23,885 nt of DNA, taken from contig CAZQZC010000027.1 in the NCBI GenBank assembly GCA_964597685.1, positions 1 through 23,885 on the forward strand. The letters run 5' to 3'. A program made the translations under genes and the position numbers. Source of the DNA: JBCBTJ01 sp964597685 (GTDB lineage: Bacteria > Pseudomonadota > Alphaproteobacteria > Caulobacterales > Hyphomonadaceae). Numbering within the stretch: the stretch's first letter is position 1; every line of letters begins with the position of its first letter. This document shows positions 7,277 through 14,865 of this stretch, piece by piece. The notes under the pieces were generated by a model. It worked only from the letters and a program-made list of their open reading frames with translations. It did not search any database and was not told the origin of the DNA.

Positions 7277-7632
7277 GCCCGCCTGAGAGCGTGGATGGCG
7301 AGGCTCGCCCATCCGCTTAAGAGCAACAGGCCGCCGATTGGTGTAATCGCGCCGAACCACCGGGGCGCCCCCAGCGCCATGAGATAAAGCGTTCCAGAGA
7401 ACACCGCCACGCCCGCGATCCAAGCCCAGCCGCCGAAAACCGCCAGTCCGCCGCGTCCCGATAGGCCCGCCGCCAGGGCAGCGAGCGCGTGGACAAGCGC
7501 GTAGAGCGTGGCCGTCTCCCACCAGCCTCGGGCATCCGGCGACAAGCGTCCGTCCAGGGCGTGAGCTCCGAACGCGCCCAGGCCGACGGCTGAAAACCCG
7601 ATCAGGGCGGCAACAATGATAAGACTGTTCAT
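7273..7632 (-). CDS. DUF423 family small membrane protein
   Basis: A 119-residue inner-membrane protein with four predicted helices. The N-terminal motif GLGAFGAHAL followed by W-x-TA-x-x-Y-x-x-x-HALA is the signature of the DUF423 (YgdD-like) family, and TPIGGLLLLSGWASLAIHAL at the C terminus matches the family's TPxGG motif. Length is typical. The molecular function of DUF423 is not established. The ATG is at 7630-7632; it is divergent from the VOC operon, so the inverted repeat at 7651-7677 lies between the two start codons and could control either. Its stop overlaps that of the lipoprotein by 4 bp. Confidence 0.9.
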   Translation of the reverse strand: MNSLIIVAALIGFSAVGLGAFGAHALDGRLSPDARGWWETATLYALVHALAALAAGLSGRGGLAVFGGWAWIAGVAVFSGTLYLMALGAPRWFGAITPIGGLLLLSGWASLAIHALRRA

Positions 7633-7650
7633 CGGGGTTCGGGTCTGGTT

Positions 7651-7677
7651 TGTTGAAAGCGTTATGGTTCTTCAACA
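7651..7677. promoter_or_regulatory. 27-bp inverted repeat between DUF423 gene and VOC operon
   Basis: TGTTGAA (7651-7657) and TTCAACA (7671-7677) are exact reverse complements separated by 13 bases, giving half-site centres 20 bp apart (two helical turns). It lies in a 98-bp divergent intergenic region, 53 bp before the GTG of the VOC gene and 18 bp from the DUF423 start codon. The geometry suits a dimeric regulator operator; an RNA hairpin with a 13-base loop is a weaker alternative. Confidence 0.5.
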
Positions 7678-7730
7678 GCCGACGACGGCCGGACGCAACC
7701 GGGTCGGCGAGCTTGGGGGAGGCTTTCAGC

Positions 7731-8138
7731 GTGGACGAATCGTTAAATGGGGCCGTGGGCGCACCGAAGTTTCCGGCGCCTGAGCCGGCGGAAGCGGCCG
7801 ATTGGTATGTGGCGCATTTGGGCTTTCCGAACCAAGCGGTGTTTGCCGAAGGCGGTTACGCCATCGTGCAGCGCGGAGATTTCGTGATTCACTTCTGGCG
7901 CTGCCCGGATCGGAAACTCGCGGAAAACACCTCCTGCTATTGCGAACTGCCCAATCTCGCAGCGCTCGACGCGTTTTACCAAGATGTGTTCGTGCGCGCC
8001 GCGCGTCCGGGATTTCATCCTGGTCGTCTGGGCCATCCCCCCAGGGATTTCAGCCACGGCATGCGGGAGTTTTTCGTGTGGGATCCCGCAGGAAACCTCA
8101 TCCAGTTCGGAGCCGAAACAAATAGCGAGAAGGGGTGA
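7731..8138 (+). CDS. VOC-superfamily (glyoxalase/bleomycin-resistance fold) protein
   Basis: A 135-residue protein with the vicinal oxygen chelate fold. The segment AEAADWYVAHLGF is the standard helix of a beta-alpha-beta-beta-beta module; GYAIVQRGDFVIHFWRC supplies strands 2-3 with the typical H; the second module ends in GMREFFVWDPAGNLIQFGAE, matching the common G-x-x-E/F-F-x-x-DPDGN-x-x-x-F pattern. The start is set at the GTG at 7731 because GGGGGAGG lies about 8 bases upstream; the open frame extends to 7650 with unrelated sequence. VOC proteins may be lyases, dioxygenases or drug-binding proteins, and sequence alone does not decide which. First gene of a four-gene operon, with 6 bp to the next. 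Confidence 0.8.
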   Translation: MDESLNGAVGAPKFPAPEPAEAADWYVAHLGFPNQAVFAEGGYAIVQRGDFVIHFWRCPDRKLAENTSCYCELPNLAALDAFYQDVFVRAARPGFHPGRLGHPPRDFSHGMREFFVWDPAGNLIQFGAETNSEKG

Positions 8139-8144
8139 GGCGCG

Positions 8145-9257
8145 ATGCTGACCAAAGGCGATGAATACCCAATTCACCAGACGCCTGAGCCGATCGCCTA
8201 TGCAGGCTCAGACCGAAACTTCTACGATCGGTATTTCTGGAACGGCTACAATGCGGACGGATCGATTTTCTTCGCGGCGGCGATGGGAATCTATCCTCAT
8301 CTGAACATTCTCGACGCGGCGATCTCGGTCCTGCGCGACGGGAAGCAGTCGAGCGTCTTTTTTTCCCGCCCACTTGGCATGGAGCGGATGGACACCTTTG
8401 TCGGGGACTTTTTGGTGGAAGTTGTCGAGCCGCTAAAGCGAGTCCATCTGAGGCTTAAGGAGACCGACGGCCTCGCGCTTGAGCTGCAATTCGAGGGGCG
8501 GGCGTTTCCCATCGAGGAGCCGCGCTTCACCTACCGCCAAGGCCCGCGCCTGTTGATGGATGTCACCCGAATGACGCAGACCGGCCGCTGGAGCGGCATG
8601 TTGCGCGTCGACGGCGATCATTATGATGTGAAGCCTGAAACCTGGCGCGGCGTGCGTGACCGGTCCTGGGGCGTGCGGCCCGTCGGGGCTCAGGACCCCC
8701 AGCCGCTTGTCCCATTCCAGCCGCCGCAATTCTACTGGATTTGGACGCCGCTGAACTTCTCCGATCGGTCGGTCTTTTTCCATGTCAACCACGACGCCGC
8801 GGGGAAAGCCTGGAACACGCGCGCGCTTGTCGTCAAGGACGGCGCCCAGACGCATGAGCATCAGCAGATGGCGGCCTGCGGCGCGTCTGTGTCCTACGTT
8901 CCGGGGACGCGCCGAGCTGGCGCGACGTCGCTCTCCTTTACTGATGCGGCCGGGCGAGGCCTCGGCGTGGAGCTGACGCCACAGGCGACCTTCTTGATGA
9001 AGGGCGTCGGCTACGGCCACCCCCATTGGCGACATGGCGCCCACCATGGCGACGCGCTTGTCTCCGCCCGCGAGGATTATGAGCCTGAGGCGCTGTCCTG
9101 GTCGAACCCCGAGAATCTCCACATCCAAGCAATCTCCAAGGCGGTCCTGACCGACGAGACTGGGCGTACGCACCAGGGGCTTGGTTCGTTTGAGCAATTG
9201 TTCCTTGGCCCCCATGCCCCCTCGGGCTTTGAAGGCATTTTGGATCCGGCTGGATGA
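8145..9257 (+). CDS. CrtC/AttH-like lipocalin-type protein (DUF7064/DUF7065-like)
   Basis: A 370-residue soluble protein without signal peptide. The motif W-RGVRDRSWGVRP (residues 168-179) is typical of the AttH/CrtC hydratase-like superfamily and of the related DUF7064/7065 proteins; the N-terminal pattern FYDRYFWNGYNADGSIFFAA and MGIYPHLNILD also fits those proteins. CrtC adds water to carotenoids, but most relatives are uncharacterised and bind or modify hydrophobic molecules. The protein has two beta-rich halves (about 30-180 and 190-350), consistent with a double lipocalin-like fold. It overlaps the phosphotransferase gene by ATGA and lies 6 bp after the VOC gene, so it is certainly co-transcribed. 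Family placement rests on motifs recalled, not on a search; substrate is unknown. Confidence 0.6.
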   Translation: MLTKGDEYPIHQTPEPIAYAGSDRNFYDRYFWNGYNADGSIFFAAAMGIYPHLNILDAAISVLRDGKQSSVFFSRPLGMERMDTFVGDFLVEVVEPLKRVHLRLKETDGLALELQFEGRAFPIEEPRFTYRQGPRLLMDVTRMTQTGRWSGMLRVDGDHYDVKPETWRGVRDRSWGVRPVGAQDPQPLVPFQPPQFYWIWTPLNFSDRSVFFHVNHDAAGKAWNTRALVVKDGAQTHEHQQMAACGASVSYVPGTRRAGATSLSFTDAAGRGLGVELTPQATFLMKGVGYGHPHWRHGAHHGDALVSAREDYEPEALSWSNPENLHIQAISKAVLTDETGRTHQGLGSFEQLFLGPHAPSGFEGILDPAG

Positions 9258-10315
9258 GCGAGGACCTGATCCAGGATCCGCGGCTCGCCGAAGCGTTTGC
9301 GGCTTATGCCGAAACACGGATCGATGACGTCCGCGGTCTTCGCGTGACGGCGCTGACGCGGATCCATGGCGGCGCGTCGCGCGAGACCTACGCAATCGAT
9401 GTCGCCTATGAGGGGCCGGAAGGACCAGCCTCTCAGAACCTTATTTTACGCCGCGACCCAGCCGACAGCTTGATCGAGACCGAGCGGCGCATTGAATTCG
9501 CCGCCATCCGTTCGATGGCGGAGGCCGATCTGCCCGCGCCTCAGGCTCTGTTCTTGGAGATGGATCCGACACCGCTTGGCGCGCCCTTCTTTGTCATGGA
9601 GCGCATCGACGGCGGCGAGCCCGGGAATCCATTTCAGCTCGACGGCCTCGATCCGCACCGTAGCGCGCTGGGGCGGGACTTTTTCACCTACCTTGGCCGC
9701 ATCGCCGAGGTCGATCCCATGGCGTCGCCTCTAGCGGATGTCATCGATACGCCGGCGCTGGAGGCCTGTTGGCGGAGAGAATTGGACTATTGGGAGGGCG
9801 AGATCGACACGAACGCCCGGCGCCCCGAGCCGATAGCGAAGGCGGCGATCCGGCATCTCCGGCGCAATCCGCCGCCGGCCGCGCAGAGATTGTCGATCGT
9901 CCACGGCGACTTTCGCACCGGGAATTTTCTGCATGATGGGCGGGGCGGCATAAACGCGGTCCTCGATTGGGAAATGGCGCACATCGGCGACCCCTATGAA
10001 GACCTCGCCTGGGCGACGGACCCGCTTTGGTGCGGCGGAGACCAGGAGAGAGCGGCGGGGTTGCTCCCGTGGCCTGAAGCAATTGAGCTGTGGCAACACG
10101 CGTCTGGCTGCGTGTTCGACCGGGCGGCCTTTGAGTGGTGGGCGCTGTTCGCCAACGTCAAGGCGATTGCGATCTGGATCTCGTCTGCACGCGCATTTGC
10201 CGATGGCGCGAACGATGATCCGATCCTGGCCTTTTCCGGTTGGTTCACCCATGCCGCACACGAGATGATCATCGCGTCGAAACTGGCGCCGCTCTACGCT
10301 GCGCAGCCGTCATGA
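9254..10315 (+). CDS. APH-fold phosphotransferase family protein
   Basis: A 353-residue kinase-like protein of the aminoglycoside phosphotransferase/choline kinase superfamily. It has a GGASRETYAIDV nucleotide loop (residues 39-50), a lysine-equivalent strand LILRRDP, the hinge FVMERIDGG (113-121), the catalytic loop HGDFRTGNFL (217-226, D219 catalytic) and the metal loop LDWEMAHIGDPYEDLAW (237-253, D238). This version (HGDFRxGN, DWEMAHIGDPxEDLAW) is the group related to the ACAD10/11 N-terminal kinase and usually not an antibiotic-resistance enzyme; in ACAD10/11 the kinase phosphorylates 4-hydroxyacyl-CoAs. The lysine position appears to be Arg here, which is common in this group. Flanked by ATGA overlaps on both sides, so translationally coupled to the lipocalin-type and small helical proteins. 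Confidence 0.88.
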   Translation: MSEDLIQDPRLAEAFAAYAETRIDDVRGLRVTALTRIHGGASRETYAIDVAYEGPEGPASQNLILRRDPADSLIETERRIEFAAIRSMAEADLPAPQALFLEMDPTPLGAPFFVMERIDGGEPGNPFQLDGLDPHRSALGRDFFTYLGRIAEVDPMASPLADVIDTPALEACWRRELDYWEGEIDTNARRPEPIAKAAIRHLRRNPPPAAQRLSIVHGDFRTGNFLHDGRGGINAVLDWEMAHIGDPYEDLAWATDPLWCGGDQERAAGLLPWPEAIELWQHASGCVFDRAAFEWWALFANVKAIAIWISSARAFADGANDDPILAFSGWFTHAAHEMIIASKLAPLYAAQPS

Positions 10316-10728
10316 CCGACATTGCAATGATCCTCACCCGCATTGGCGCGACTTTGCGCGACCAGGTCGGTCCGGCGCTGGAGGGGCGATACCTTGCCGG
10401 CACTGCAGGCATGACGGGCATGCTCGCGATGATGGCGGGGGAGGCGGTTGACGGGGCCGCCGACCGCTTGAAAACGGACATCGACGCCATGGCTGCGCTG
10501 CTGCGCGCCGACGCGCGCGATCCCGGAGACACCGAACCCCCAAGCCTCAAACTTTCGGACATGCGCCCGATCCATGACCGTTTGGCGGCCGCGTTGATCG
10601 AGCTTCAGGCCGAGCTGGAGCTGCGCGACGACGCCGACGCGCGGGCCTTGAATGCGCGGATCTGGGCGTTCCATCTCTCCGGCGCGGCGGCGCGCTTGCC
10701 GAATTTGCCGGCTCCAGCGGCCAAATGA
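10312..10728 (+). CDS. Small helical protein, possibly DUF6285-like
   Basis: A 138-residue soluble, mostly helical protein. The ATG at 10312 overlaps the phosphotransferase stop by ATGA, which fixes the start. The first part, IGATLRDQVGPALEGRYLA, recalls DUF6285 proteins, which begin with a similar L-R-x-x-V-x-P-x-L-x-G-R stretch and usually lie directly after an ACAD10-like phosphotransferase; this is motif memory plus context, not a search result. No catalytic motif is visible. The tight pairing suggests a subunit or partner of the kinase. The gene ends 7 bp from the stop of convergent purU. Confidence 0.6.
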   Translation: MTDIAMILTRIGATLRDQVGPALEGRYLAGTAGMTGMLAMMAGEAVDGAADRLKTDIDAMAALLRADARDPGDTEPPSLKLSDMRPIHDRLAAALIELQAELELRDDADARALNARIWAFHLSGAAARLPNLPAPAAK

Positions 10729-10735
10729 TGAAGCG

Positions 10736-11593
10736 CTAATCGCGGAACACGACGGTCTTCGTTCCGTTGAGCAGGATGCGGTCGTCGAGGAAGTATCCCA
10801 CTGCGCGGCTGAGCACCCGACGTTCGATATCGCGTCCCTTTCGGATTAGGCTCTGGGGCGAGTCCGCGTGGGTGATCTCTTCGACGTCTTGGGCGATGAT
10901 CGGGCCTTCGTCCAAGTCCGGCGTTACGAAGTGGGCGGTTGCGCCGATGATCTTGACGCCGCGCTGAAAGGCTTGGTGATAGGGCCGCGCGCCCTTGAAG
11001 CCCGGCAGGAAGCTATGGTGGATATTGATGCAGCGCCCATGCAGGTCGCCGGCCAAATCGTTGCTGAGGATCTGCATGTATCTGGCCAGAACGACCAGGT
11101 CGGCCTCGCTGGTTTCGATCAATTCTCCAAGCGCTGTCTCTTGCTTGTCCTTCGTCTCTGGCGTGACCGGCAGATGATAGAATGAAATTTCGTTGGGAAG
11201 CAGGAAGTTCAGCGCGCTGCGGGGATGGTTTGACGCAATGCCGGCGATATCCATGTCGAGTTCGCCGATTTGGCGACGATAGAGAAGGTCGATCAGGCAA
11301 TGGTCGAATTTCGACACCATGATGAGAACGCGTTTGCGCCGTGCGGCCGGTGTCAGCGACCAATCGACGGATAAGGAATCGTCGGATTTCAGGCGTTTTT
11401 CCAGCGCGTTCTGTCCCGCGGCGGTATCTTCAAAGTGCATCGCCACGCGCATGAAAAACCGATTGTTGCTGGGATCGCTGAATTGATGCGCGTCGACGAC
11501 ATTGCCGCCTGAGGCGAGGATTTGCTTGGTGATCCGGGTGACGATGCCCGGCTGGTCGTCGCATTGCAGCGTCAGTCTGATCTCGTCGTGCAT
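10736..11593 (-). CDS. purU: Formyltetrahydrofolate deformylase
   Basis: A 285-residue cytoplasmic enzyme that hydrolyses 10-formyl-tetrahydrofolate to formate and tetrahydrofolate, balancing one-carbon pools and feeding PurT-type purine synthesis. Residues 5-80 form an ACT domain (LTLQCDDQPGIVTRITKQIL). The formyltransferase domain begins at RKRVLIMVSKFDHCLIDLL and carries ASNHP, the catalytic INIHHSFLPGF (N190, H192) and HFVTPDLDEGPIIAQ (D228); the H-to-D spacing of 36 equals that of GART transformylases. The ATG at 11591-11593 gives the normal family length (about 280); the frame stays open further upstream but lacks family sequence. The Shine-Dalgarno is weak. It is divergent from the SDR gene, with 216 bp between. 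Confidence 0.95.
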   Translation of the reverse strand: MHDEIRLTLQCDDQPGIVTRITKQILASGGNVVDAHQFSDPSNNRFFMRVAMHFEDTAAGQNALEKRLKSDDSLSVDWSLTPAARRKRVLIMVSKFDHCLIDLLYRRQIGELDMDIAGIASNHPRSALNFLLPNEISFYHLPVTPETKDKQETALGELIETSEADLVVLARYMQILSNDLAGDLHGRCINIHHSFLPGFKGARPYHQAFQRGVKIIGATAHFVTPDLDEGPIIAQDVEEITHADSPQSLIRKGRDIERRVLSRAVGYFLDDRILLNGTKTVVFRD

Positions 11594-11738
11594 GGTTTTA
11601 TCTTCGCTGGGAATGGCGGGTGAACGACGCCAAACGAAGGGCGCGGCGACGTTTTGTCGATATCCGACACGTGGATGTGTTGGGTCGTGTAAGCACCACA
11701 GAGAGATCCCCCAATCCCTGCATAAGCCATGTTCCAAA

Positions 11739-11756
11739 GCTCACACTAGCGTGAGC
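11739..11756. promoter_or_regulatory. 18-bp near-perfect palindrome upstream of the SDR gene
   Basis: GCTCACACTAGCGTGAGC reads the same on both strands except at one symmetric pair, with arms GCTCAC/GTGAGC and a CTAG core. A second short inverted repeat, GAGAC-C-GTCTC, follows at 11759-11769. The pair ends about 40 bp before the SDR start codon, a usual place for a repressor or activator of a single-gene SDR unit. No matching regulator gene is adjacent, so the factor would act in trans. Confidence 0.6.
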
Positions 11757-11809
11757 GCGAGACCGTCTCACCTTCCCACCCACAGAACGGCTTTAGGAAG
11801 GAGATATCC

Positions 11810-12556
11810 ATGGCCCGTTTTAGCGACAAAACTGTGCTCGTCACTGGTGGTACGTCCGGCATTGGCCTGGCGACGGTTGAACGTCTTGTCGAGGAGGGCG
11901 CGCACGTCGCCGTCACTGGTTCGAACGCCGATCGGCTTGCCGACGTGGCGGCGCGTTTTCCCGGCGTTGTGACAATCCAAGCCGACAATGCGGACCCGGC
12001 GTCGGCGGCGCTCATCGCAAATCGTATTAAAGACGCCTTCGGTCAGGTCGACGCGGTGTTCTTCAACGCCGGATTCGGCCGCTTCGTTCCGGTCGAACAG
12101 GTCACGGCTGAGGAGTTCGACGCCCAGTACGACGTGAATGTCCGTGGGCCTCTGTTGCAGGCCGGCGCTTTGTCGCCGGTCTTGAGAGACGGCGCCAAGG
12201 TGGTCTTCAACACGTCCATCGGTCAGAATCTCGGAATGGTCGGCGGATCCATCTACAATTCTACAAAAGGCGCCTTGCGGACGATCGTGCGCATTCTCGC
12301 CCGCGAATGGGCTGGCCGAAACATCAATGTGAACGCCGTCAGCCCCGGTCCGATCGGCACGGATTTCTTCAACCGCACAGGTCTGGATGAAGCCGCCATC
12401 GAAGGATTTTCGAAACAGATCCTATCAGCCGTCCCCCTTGGCCGGTTCGGTGATCCCAAGGAGGTCGCGGCCGTCGCGGCGTTCCTGCTCTCGGACGACG
12501 CAAGCTATGTCACGGGGTCGGAATACGTCGTCGACGGGGGCATGAGCGAGCTTTAA
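11810..12556 (+). CDS. SDR-family NAD(P)-dependent oxidoreductase
   Basis: A 248-residue classical short-chain dehydrogenase. The Rossmann loop TGGTSGIG is at residues 12-19, NAG at 86-88, the structural N110, and the catalytic S136, Y149 and K153 (IYNSTKGAL) with normal spacing; SPGPIGTDFF follows and the C terminus reads GSEYVVDGGMSEL, the family ending. S37 after the second strand (VTGSNADRL) and absence of an acidic residue there weakly favours NADP(H). A near-ideal ribosome binding site, AAGGAG at 11798-11803, sits 6 bases before the ATG, implying strong translation. The gene has its own palindrome upstream and a strong terminator downstream, so it is a one-gene unit. Single SDR genes of this kind are often induced by aldehydes or quinones through HxlR- or TetR-type regulators; that link is inference. 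Confidence 0.93.
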   Translation: MARFSDKTVLVTGGTSGIGLATVERLVEEGAHVAVTGSNADRLADVAARFPGVVTIQADNADPASAALIANRIKDAFGQVDAVFFNAGFGRFVPVEQVTAEEFDAQYDVNVRGPLLQAGALSPVLRDGAKVVFNTSIGQNLGMVGGSIYNSTKGALRTIVRILAREWAGRNINVNAVSPGPIGTDFFNRTGLDEAAIEGFSKQILSAVPLGRFGDPKEVAAVAAFLLSDDASYVTGSEYVVDGGMSEL

Positions 12557-12584
12557 TCGCGACCCGATCCGGCCTAACGAAGAG

Positions 12585-12620
12585 GACCCGTCGCGATCGG
12601 TCGCGGCGGGTCTTTTTCTT
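12585..12620 (+). terminator. Strong Rho-independent terminator after the SDR gene
   Basis: GACCCGTCGCGA (12585-12596) pairs with TCGCGGCGGGTC (12601-12612) over 12 base pairs with one G-T, around the tetraloop TCGG, followed by TTTTTCTT. This is the clearest intrinsic terminator of the window. It ends only 12 bp before the MFS start codon, so it may also govern read-through into that gene. Confidence 0.9.
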
Positions 12621-12632
12621 CGGGAGCGCTCA

Positions 12633-13841
12633 ATGCCCCAATCCTGGCGCGCCACTCTGACGGCGGCCGCCCTCTACCTCGTCGTCGGGGCCAATCTGCC
12701 TTACTTGCCGGTTTGGATGGAGGAGGCCCGCGGCCTGTCGGGGACCGAGATCTCCGGCGCAGCCGCTTTGGCGACAATCCTGCGTGTTGTTATTGGACCT
12801 TTGTCGGCCGTCTGGGCGGCGCGGATTGGGCTTAAGAGGACGTATCTCGCCCTCTCGATCGGGCTGCTTGCCATGTACGGCCTGTTGCTGCCCGATGCGC
12901 CGTTGGCTGCCATTTTCGTTGTCGCGGCGGCCGCCTACACGCTTTGGGGCGCGCTTATGCCCCTGTCGGAAGCCCTGCTGATCGCTGCGACCAGGGACGG
13001 ACGGCTGGATTATGGCTTGGCGCGCGCCTTCGGCTCCACGGCCTTCATCGTCGCCAGTTTGACCCTCGGCGCGTTGATCCGCAGCCTCGGACCTGAGATC
13101 GTCGTCTACTGGCTCGTCGGGGGCGCGCTGCTTATGCTTGCGGTTGCATCAGCGCTTGAAGAGGAAACCGCTGCAAACGCGCGCCAAACTCGTCTCGTCG
13201 ATATCTTCCGCGGCGGGCTGTCGCTGTACAAAGATAGACGAATCTTGTGCGCGGGGTTCGCGACCGCATTCATCCAGTCGAGCCACGCATACTATTACAA
13301 TCTCGGCTCAAACGTATGGATCTCCCAGGGGATCGAGGAGACGCATATCGGCGCGCTCTGGTCGGTCGGCGTCGTGGTGGAGGTCGCTCTGCTGGCCCTT
13401 TCGGCGCGCCTGTTTCGCGCCTGGACGCCCGGCGCGTTGATCCTGTTGGGCGGGGTCGGAGCGATTGCGCGTTGGACGATGACAGGCTTCCTGCCGCCAT
13501 TGGAAGCGCTCTACGCCATCCAAGGCCTGCATGCGATGACCTTCGCAGCAACCCACCTCGGCATGATCCGTTTCATCGCCGAAGAGGTGCCAGAGGATCA
13601 GGCGCCGTTCGTTGTCTCGGTGAACTCCGCGCTCGCTTTTGGACCGATGATGGCGCTTGGCGGGCTCGCTTCCGGATTTCATTATGACATGACCGCCGAC
13701 CTCGGCGCGGTCGGCCAGGCCATGGGCTACTGGCTGATGGCTGGGCTCGCAGGCCTCGGCGCGGTTGTCGCCCTGGCGCTGCTCCGACGGCGTCAGCCCC
13801 AGAGCGCGGCGCTCGGCGGCGCAACCCGGCCCTCGGCGTAG
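12633..13841 (+). CDS. MFS transporter (HcaT/MFS_1-like group)
   Basis: A 402-residue inner-membrane protein with twelve predicted helices. TM1 with NLPYLPVWMEEARGLSGTEI (residues 21-40) matches the 'plpyLPlyL...GLs..eIG' start of the HcaT/MFS_1-like group; AARIGLKRTYL is the loop 2-3 region corresponding to MFS motif A. Helices in the second half include GVVVEVALLALSARLFRAW and ATHLGMIRFIAEEVPED. Substrate is not deducible; relatives include the phenylpropionate transporter. GGGAG (12622-12626) precedes the ATG by 6 bases. There is no room for a promoter between the SDR terminator and the ATG, so transcription must come through the terminator or from a promoter inside the SDR gene. The last 49 bp overlap the convergent epimerase gene. 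Confidence 0.9.
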   Translation: MPQSWRATLTAAALYLVVGANLPYLPVWMEEARGLSGTEISGAAALATILRVVIGPLSAVWAARIGLKRTYLALSIGLLAMYGLLLPDAPLAAIFVVAAAAYTLWGALMPLSEALLIAATRDGRLDYGLARAFGSTAFIVASLTLGALIRSLGPEIVVYWLVGGALLMLAVASALEEETAANARQTRLVDIFRGGLSLYKDRRILCAGFATAFIQSSHAYYYNLGSNVWISQGIEETHIGALWSVGVVVEVALLALSARLFRAWTPGALILLGGVGAIARWTMTGFLPPLEALYAIQGLHAMTFAATHLGMIRFIAEEVPEDQAPFVVSVNSALAFGPMMALGGLASGFHYDMTADLGAVGQAMGYWLMAGLAGLGAVVALALLRRRQPQSAALGGATRPSA

Positions 13842-14761
13842 GTCAAGCCGTTCTCAATATCCTGTTCGAGCCAGAGCGGTCCGTCGAGGTCAGCGACGTC
13901 AGCGAGCTGCGCCAAAAGCAGAGCCGGCGCCATGGAGAGCGATCCAGCCACCATGCAGCCCACCATGACGCCCATGCCCGCCTTACGCGCTGCGCTCACC
14001 ATGTCGAGGCCCGCCGTCAGGCCACCGGCCTTATCGAGTTTCACGTTCACAACGTCGTAGCGTTTGACGAGCGTCTCCATGTCCTCGGCCGTATGGGCGC
14101 TTTCATCAGCGCACACGGCGACAGGCGAGGCGATGCGAGAGAGCGCTTCGTCGGCGCCGGCGGGGAAGGGCTGCTCGATCACGGCAGCCTTTAGGTCGCG
14201 GGCTGCGCGGGCGAGCGGTTTGAATGTCGCGTCCGACAAACCCTCATTGGCGTCAAGCAGTAGGATGGCGTCTTCACGCGCCGCGCGCACGGCCGCTAGC
14301 CGGTCGATGTCGCCCTTCCCATCGAGCTTCAGCTTTAGGATCCGCCCCGGCGCGGCGCGGGCTGCGTTCGCCATCGCTTCCGGCGCGTCCAGACTCAGCG
14401 TCACGGCGGTCTCAACCGGACGCGGCTCCGGGAGCCTGGCCAGCGACCAAACCGGCCGCCCGGTCCGCTTCGCCTCTAAATCCCAAAGTGCGCAATCGAC
14501 GGCGCACCGCGCAGCCCCCGGCTTCATAAGCGTCAAGAGATCGGCGCGCGTCGCCCCGCGTTTCAAATCCGGACTAACCGCCTCAATCTCCGCAAGTACG
14601 TTCTCGACCGTCTCGCCATAGCGGCCGTAGGGCACGCTTTCGCCGCGTCCGACGGCGTCTCCGTCGGTTAGCTCGACGCGGACCGTTTCGGCGGATGTCT
14701 TTGCGCCGCGAGAAATGGCGAACGCGGTTTTCAGCGCAGCCGAGTGGTGTGTGAATTGCAT
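13793..14761 (-). CDS. Dipeptide epimerase (L-Ala-D/L-Glu epimerase type)
   Basis: A 322-residue enolase-superfamily enzyme that inverts the C-terminal residue of dipeptides, allowing recycling of murein peptides such as L-Ala-D-Glu. With the ATG at 14759-14761 as residue 1: KxK motif K143/K145, metal ligands D170 (LLLDANEG), E196 (IEQPF) and D219 (CADES), base K241 (VNVKLDKAGG), and the dipeptide-binding DLDGP (D291, D293). The intervals 25, 26, 23 and 22 between K145, D170, E196, D219 and K241 equal those of E. coli AEE (YcjG). An ATG five codons upstream (14776) is also possible; neither has a clear ribosome binding site. The frame remains open further upstream, but without family sequence. 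The 3' end overlaps the MFS gene by 49 bp. Confidence 0.92.
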   Translation of the reverse strand: MQFTHHSAALKTAFAISRGAKTSAETVRVELTDGDAVGRGESVPYGRYGETVENVLAEIEAVSPDLKRGATRADLLTLMKPGAARCAVDCALWDLEAKRTGRPVWSLARLPEPRPVETAVTLSLDAPEAMANAARAAPGRILKLKLDGKGDIDRLAAVRAAREDAILLLDANEGLSDATFKPLARAARDLKAAVIEQPFPAGADEALSRIASPVAVCADESAHTAEDMETLVKRYDVVNVKLDKAGGLTAGLDMVSAARKAGMGVMVGCMVAGSLSMAPALLLAQLADVADLDGPLWLEQDIENGLTYAEGRVAPPSAALWG

Positions 14762-14865
14762 GCACGATAACGTCATGGAAAGTCGGCTATGCCATTGATC
14801 GTCGGAAAGCCAGCCGCGGAAGCGTGTTTGTGGCCCGCACGATTGGAAACCGACGGAAGGACTGA

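Noticed and set aside
6722..7675. Long open frame (317 codons) on the minus strand across the lipoprotein and DUF423 genes
   Set aside because: It is antisense to one real gene and out of frame with the other, its product is Arg/Pro/Gly-rich without any domain, and GC-rich DNA makes such frames common.
7731..8138. Bleomycin-resistance protein
   Set aside because: Only the general VOC fold is supported; nothing in the sequence points to bleomycin binding.
8433..9395. 320-codon minus-strand open frame opposite the CrtC-like gene
   Set aside because: Arg-rich product without motifs; the plus-strand gene has good start signals, overlapping neighbours and family motifs.
9254..10315. Antibiotic (aminoglycoside) resistance gene
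   Set aside because: The APH fold is present, but the DWEMAHIGDPYEDLAW version and chromosomal operon context indicate the ACAD10-like group, not resistance enzymes.
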